DNA of 64,000 nucleotides, taken from contig JAANDG010000347.1 in NCBI GenBank assembly GCA_036852015.1, positions 1 through 64,000 of the forward strand, written 5' to 3'. How positions within the stretch are numbered: position 1 is the stretch's first letter; the number at the start of each line of letters is the position of its first letter. This stretch comes from Pelodera strongyloides. Its lineage: Eukaryota > Nematoda > Chromadorea > Rhabditida > Rhabditidae. Of the stretch, positions 59,156-64,000 are shown one piece after another. The notes beneath the pieces are model-generated. The model was not told the origin of the DNA and did not search any database. It was given only the letters and a program-made list of their open reading frames with translations. The translations under genes were made by a program, and so were the position numbers.

Positions 59156-60280
59156 CCTGAAATTATTGAAAAAAAGTAATTGCATAAGTATTACGTATGT
59201 GCGTAGGCGCAAAGCTTCTGATGATGTAAGGATGATAAATAGAATAACACTGTCAGGAAAAATTGTCAAAAAATGAAAGTGGTAATTTTGAAAATGGTAA
59301 TTATAATAGAACACCGATGATTGTAAACCGCTAATTGCCTATTTGCACTAGAATTGAAATTGAAAACCAACTGATGCGCCTCAGGTTGCTATGGCGTGAA
59401 ACAGGGCTATCGTTAATGGGATAAACAGGATTCCCTTTTCCGAGCGGAAGAAACGAAATTTCTTGATTTGCCGCTATTTTTGGGGTCAATTTCTAACGAA
59501 AAGGTGTGGAAACAGGTAATACGGTGTACGAGTTAACCTGAATGATTTAAACACTGAAATTCCTTGGATAGAGGAAACTGTACCGCAGGAAAGTGGAAGC
59601 ATAAACCAGTAGTGGGTCTTTGTTTCTTACCGCATTTCAATTACGCATTTCAAATAAACTCGCGCGTTACATTTTGTTGTCGTAGTAAATGTTACGTTAC
59701 GAACATCTTTATCAGACACAGTTGTAATAAATAAATAATTTTCAAGATAAGTTTTATATTCAGGCTATTTATTTCTCCAAAATGGCGCGGCAGCTCTTAT
59801 GATGTGGACTTATGGTATCGCTAGTTGTTCCTCATTGCCATGCAGTGTCACTGATATCAATAATTGATTTAATTTCGAGTAACCGATCCTGGTTAGCACC
59901 TGTTCGCATTAACTGGAGGAACGTTATACTAAAAATGGCCTCCGTCTCGAACTAAATGTCCTTGTTGCTAGGATACCGATGCACTATACCGACTTGGGCG
60001 AATACTAATACCCAAAACAATTTTAGTCAATGCCTCGGAACTTTTGACTTGTAACTTAATGATCGGAACTTTTAGCCAATATTTATCCTAAATACACTGT
60101 TGATGCATCTGTGAACCTTTTAATTTAATTCAGTATATAAAAGCTCACGCACGTTTTATGTGTGTTATTGGTTACTCGTCTTTTGGTGGCACTAAACATG
60201 CATGTCTTTAGGTGCTCTTGGATTTTTTTTTAGAATTTTCCATTTTATTGTACTAAATATTAATGTAAGACAAATATTAA
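59156..60280. other. Divergent intergenic region
   Basis: No coding similarity or clear repeat. It should hold the promoters of the secreted-protein gene (-) and the LisH-like gene (+). Confidence 0.6.
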
Positions 60281-63200
60281 ATGGATGAAGATTTTGAACG
60301 TCAGACGAGCGCTCTTGTGGATAAAATCAGGAGTCATAGTAGCTATTATATTGTCAAGGTGAGGGTCATTGGTTACGATGACAGCGTTGCATAAATTTAT
60401 GTAATACTGTAATACACCATACTTTTGCCTTTTCATATCCGAAAAGCGGTATAACATCCAGTTTTTAAAGTGTACGTTGAGTAACTGCATTCCCGCGCAT
60501 CATATGCAGATGAATATGATTAGAATAAAAAGCAAGCCCCAATCCGACCCCACATGCATAAATACCTAGGAAAGCATTAGTGCAGCATACTTTTAAAAAA
60601 CCGGCTGCTATGTCGCTTTGAACTTCCAAACTTTGTCAACCAAGTAAGTTTTTCCTGTTACGTTGGGAATTCTAAACCCTGGACAATTTAGAAAATTCTC
60701 CGCGATACAGCACTTCGACTACTAGAAGGTGCACGATTCCCAAAATTAAGCGATGAAGGTTAGTTGGTTGTCATATTTGTTCTTTCTAAAAATACTCTTT
60801 TTCAGTTTTTGACTATGTGTTGTAGTGAGGTGGTTTTGTTATTCCACCAGGATGTGGACATTGTATGGATTTATTTTTTACTATAATTTTGACTGGTCAT
60901 TTTACTGATTTCCCCTTGTTTGTTATTTGTCCATCGGTCAAAAAATTAACATTTTGTTTGTAAGGTTAGTCGATCGAAAACGAGGCACAAATTAAGTTCT
61001 TGAGGAAGTGGCTAGGAACCCGCCGTCAAAAGGTACCGTAAGGACGTCAAAAGGGGACCACGTAGGGTTTAGTGAAATAAAATACTAAAATTTTCAGAAT
61101 TGATCTGTCGTTCGATCGTGTATCACTATTTGCTTGATATTCACATTCATGGAGCAGCCGAACTATTTCAAGCATCGTGCCATGAGGTATACAATTCAAC
61201 ATTAGCTGTGAAACCTTGCATCAGGACACAGAGTATGCCTTGTGATGAAATTAAAGCGTATAACAGCCGCATATAGGACAACTGCATTCACATACGGTGT
61301 ATATAAATGATTATAATTAGAGTAAAAAATCAAGCAGTATCTCGTGGTTATTTGCGTACACTACAGGGAATACAATGTCCGTTTCATAAACAGGGCCGTA
61401 CACCGCTTTAAGATTGGAAACGACCGAACTACAAGTCAAGGTTACTTTCAGCGGATGCTTTCCAAGACTCAGCTCCGTGCATTTGTCGAAGGATACAAAG
61501 AGCAGTCATTACGCGATTTTCTTCTGTCTTTCAGAAAGAAGTTGGGAATCTCGGTTTGTTGAGAGATCGCATTTTTTGCAGTAGTTTATTATTATTGTTG
61601 TTATTGTTATATTTCGTGCTTAATGTGTGGATGGTTTGCTGAATACGATTCTTCGCAAAAATGAGGGTTCGCCTAGGGCGTGAGAAGTAGCTAAGGTGCA
61701 AACAATTTCATTTTGCTCACCCATTGTACGTCGTCAACGTTTAGCGCAATATTTTCACTACGTTTCAGATTCCTCGTCTAACCACGGATGAGGAGAGTGC
61801 GCTGGACGCGGATAGTGCAGCTGAAGTGAAAGCAAGCATTCCAAGGAGTCTGGAACTTGTGGAAGACATTTCCTTTCAATCGAAACCAGAAAAGCGAGTC
61901 GTTTATTATATTGGGTAACAAATCCATATAAGCTAGTTGAAAAAAAACGGGAGCAAAATCTGATTCCGAAAAAATTTCCTTTCCTCATGTTGCACTGAAA
62001 ATTAATATGTTCTTCTTTACTGTTTCATATATTCCTTTCATTTTCCGATTTTGTTCATAGTTATCTTTCTGTTTTAAACCGTATTAGTATTTTGTTGTTT
62101 ATTATGTGTGGATGTGCATGGTTAAAAATAATGCTTATTACTTTAATAACAATAATGTGGAATATTTAGAGAAGAAAGTGAACATTCGGATGAGGAGTTT
62201 ACTGGGACAGTAGACGAAGAGGAAGAAGAAGAGGGACAGGTAGCTGGACTAACTAACAAGAAATAAAAAACACAAAAGATTAAATAAATACAACATAGGA
62301 TAAAAACTACTTACTGGCAACACGGGCATAGGTACTTGCTTTGAAATATTCGCTCGTTTTCGCCCTCACCATTAAAGCAGTTTAGGTTCTTGTCTCCGGT
62401 GAGCAACTATGTTCCTCTCCGACCCAAAGTGCCGACCCAACTAAAGCGAAGTCCGACTCTGGGCGGTCCTAGTTTCCGCCCCGGGTCGAAAAATTTGAAA
62501 AAGGCGTGGGAGTTGGATCGGCAAAACCACTGTTTGGAGTCGGAGTTGGGTCGGCACCACCACGGTTTGGAGTCGGCACCACCGTAATTTGTACATAAGC
62601 GTAAGCACCATAAATTACACTATTAACGGACGGAGTGTTTAGCGAATAATACTACCAGTATATGACTAAACATTCAGACGAGCAGAATGCATCTTTGATT
62701 AGTTTTGAACTTCATGGAGCACCAGTGTCTAAATGTGTATTAAATTTAAATGAAAGTATTCTTCTGTCATTCTGCGAAGATTACAAACTATTAGTAACAT
62801 ATACTTCTACGGCTGAGTCTATCTATAGTGACCGATGGGAACCCTATTCTTACGACATCGTGTTTCCTTCCGTTTGGTTGCTTGCTTGAACGCGCCAAAG
62901 TGAAGCAATGGTACCTGTATAGCAATAAGTTAATAGAGGAAATAATAAAGGAAATATAAACAAATTAGAAAGAAAGCAGAAAGTGCAGGACTTCGAAAAA
63001 TTTGAAAAAATCATCGTGAAAAAGGCTGCAAGCGCGCCGGACCTGGGCTTTGGGTCACCTTTTTGGCATGTACTGCTCACTGTACTGCGTAATGCTAAAG
63101 GGTCGGCACTGCAAATTTTAGTCTGTCATATTTAGCGGCGGTGGGGTCGAACGCGACAATTTGGCGCGCATTGGGTCGGAGATTAACAGAGAAGTTTTGT

Positions 63201-63769
63201 TCCTCAGAAAGCGTGTCTCAGAATGCAACACTCTGCAGATTCATTTTTTTTTATTAGGTATCGACTCGTTGTTAGATTCTAATATTTAGGAGCTCGTCAT
63301 TGATGAGCCAAGATCCGTCGACGCCAAATGGATAGACCCAAAGGTGGACAGAAACCAGAGTTTGATTAATTCAATACAGAGGCTTCAACAAACACTGCCT
63401 GCACCTGCACAGGTTAGTAAACAATCATGTGTAACTAATTTATTCTGGAGACTTCATGAGCTTAGAGTTAGTGACAACCAAAACCACACTAATGACTCTT
63501 CCGTTATTGTCTATTCAAGTAATATATACCACTTGCAATTGATTTTCTTTTGTTCCAGCCATCATTGCCAGTGATACACGAGAAGGAGGGAATGATTGAC
63601 CAACAAGCGGTGAGCCTGCATACCTTTATTCGATACTTTTACTTCTTCTTTTTTTTTTGAGCTTGGTAATATACTACAGGAATCGAAAAAAGTAACAAAA
63701 GTTTTAACCTCATTCAGCCTTACTTCACGCAAAGAGTCCGCTCCGATTAGGAGTAGGATTTGTCGTTAA
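60281..63769 (+). CDS. LisH-like acidic protein, function unknown
   Basis: Exons 60281-60358, 60692-60758, 61098-61186, 61452-61553, 61769-61914, 62170-62239, 63290-63412, 63559-63609, 63680-63769; phases agree, about 271 residues. The segment ELICRSIVYHYLLDIHIHGAAELF fits the LisH dimerisation pattern (a short helix pair with a leucine/tyrosine core). A helical SLRDFLLSFRKKLGI follows, then an acidic run (DEEEEEEGQ) and a Ser/Thr/basic C-terminus. LisH proteins often serve microtubule, centrosome or ubiquitin-ligase complexes; which applies here cannot be told. Start chosen as the first ATG of the first exon; the last exon and stop are less certain. Confidence 0.65.
60442..60620. mobile_element. 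MITE family A, copy 8
   Basis: Left AAAAGCGGTATAACATCCAG, right AAAAACCGGCTGCTATGTCG then CTTTG. In intron 1 of the LisH-like gene. Confidence 0.75.
61251..61411. mobile_element. MITE family A, copy 9
   Basis: Left TTAAAGCGTATAACAGCCGC, right CCGTACACCGCTTTAA, ending about 40 bp before the exon at 61452. In intron 3 of the LisH-like gene. Confidence 0.75.
62395..63185. repeat. GGGTCGG-rich repeats in a LisH-like gene intron
   Basis: Words such as TTTGGAGTCGG, GGGTCGGCACCACC and CGAAAAATTTGAAAAA recur near 62485-62580 and 62990-63185, partly in both orientations. The intron runs 62240-63289; nothing coding is seen. Confidence 0.6.
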
Positions 63770-64000
63770 TCCACCGGCAAGGATTCGCCTCTTTTCAAGC
63801 ATGACCTTGGATGATACCTTGTAGATTAATCTTTTACGCCACAAGAGCGTGCACCTTTATTCATGGGAGTTCAAAGTTTCGCTTATGACATGTTCTGCAG
63901 ATGTCCTGAGCAGTAAGCGACGAGTTCCAAATGACAAATTGCTCGACGTCTTCGGGCTAGGGCGAGGAGCGATCCATCTTCAGCAACTTTAGAAAACGGC
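63770..64000. other. Downstream flank to window end
   Basis: Includes the second copy of a dispersed repeat (63842-63932). No coding exon is recognisable, though a further exon of the LisH-like gene or the next gene could lie here. Confidence 0.5.
63842..63932. repeat. Dispersed repeat, copy 2
   Basis: CAAGAGCGTGCACCTTTATT to AGCGACGAGTTCCAAATG; about 80% similar to 56405-56516 by eye. Confidence 0.75.

Overview
The window is nuclear DNA from a nematode. The evidence is intron-rich genes with GT-AG introns, splice-acceptor sequences directly before several start codons (the pattern of spliced-leader trans-splicing), a Rab11 that reads like the worm RAB-11 proteins, a Clc/claudin-like four-span protein, and a close worm-type DAPK. 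I cannot place it to genus. All exon models were read by eye from frames, splice sites and protein similarity, so single boundaries may be off by a base or two.

Layout. (1) 207-21779, + strand: a nearly complete death-associated protein kinase (kinase, calmodulin region, ankyrin repeats, ROC-COR, death domain); only its first codons lie outside the window. Its long introns hold microsatellites, foldback elements, MITEs, a tRNA-derived SINE and one unexplained coding-like exon (10914-11621). (2) 21780-23882: intergenic, mostly foldback/MITE DNA. (3) 23883-29726, - strand: a five-exon OARD1/TARG1-like macro-domain hydrolase. An intact-looking Ty3/gypsy retrotransposon (24691-29017, + strand, identical 243-bp LTRs, 10-bp target duplication) sits at the splice donor of its exon 3. 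(4) 30571-43736, - strand: one 40-exon gene of about 1,520 codons with two AT-hooks and four copies of a ~150-190-residue unit that I do not recognise functionally. (5) 44728-48958, - strand: Rab11, with a polarity-switching GGGGTAGT minisatellite in intron 1. (6) 49749-51807, + strand: ribosomal protein L7 (uL30) with a large foldback in intron 1. (7) 51884-54311, - strand: a four-membrane-segment claudin/Clc-like protein, convergent with L7 at only 76 bp. (8) 56185-59155, - strand: a secreted protein of unknown function. (9) 60281-63769, + strand: a small LisH-like acidic protein.

The genes do not form one pathway. What joins the window is repeat structure: at least nine copies of one TTAAAGCG-ended MITE, several large inverted repeats inside transcribed introns or a 3' UTR (potential dsRNA), and GC-rich CCCGCA repeats. 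The most interesting items are the exon-block expansion of the 40-exon gene with conserved intron phases, the very recent retrotransposon at a splice site with an unusually long target duplication and a gag lacking its N-terminal part, and the possible kinase-less DAPK isoform.
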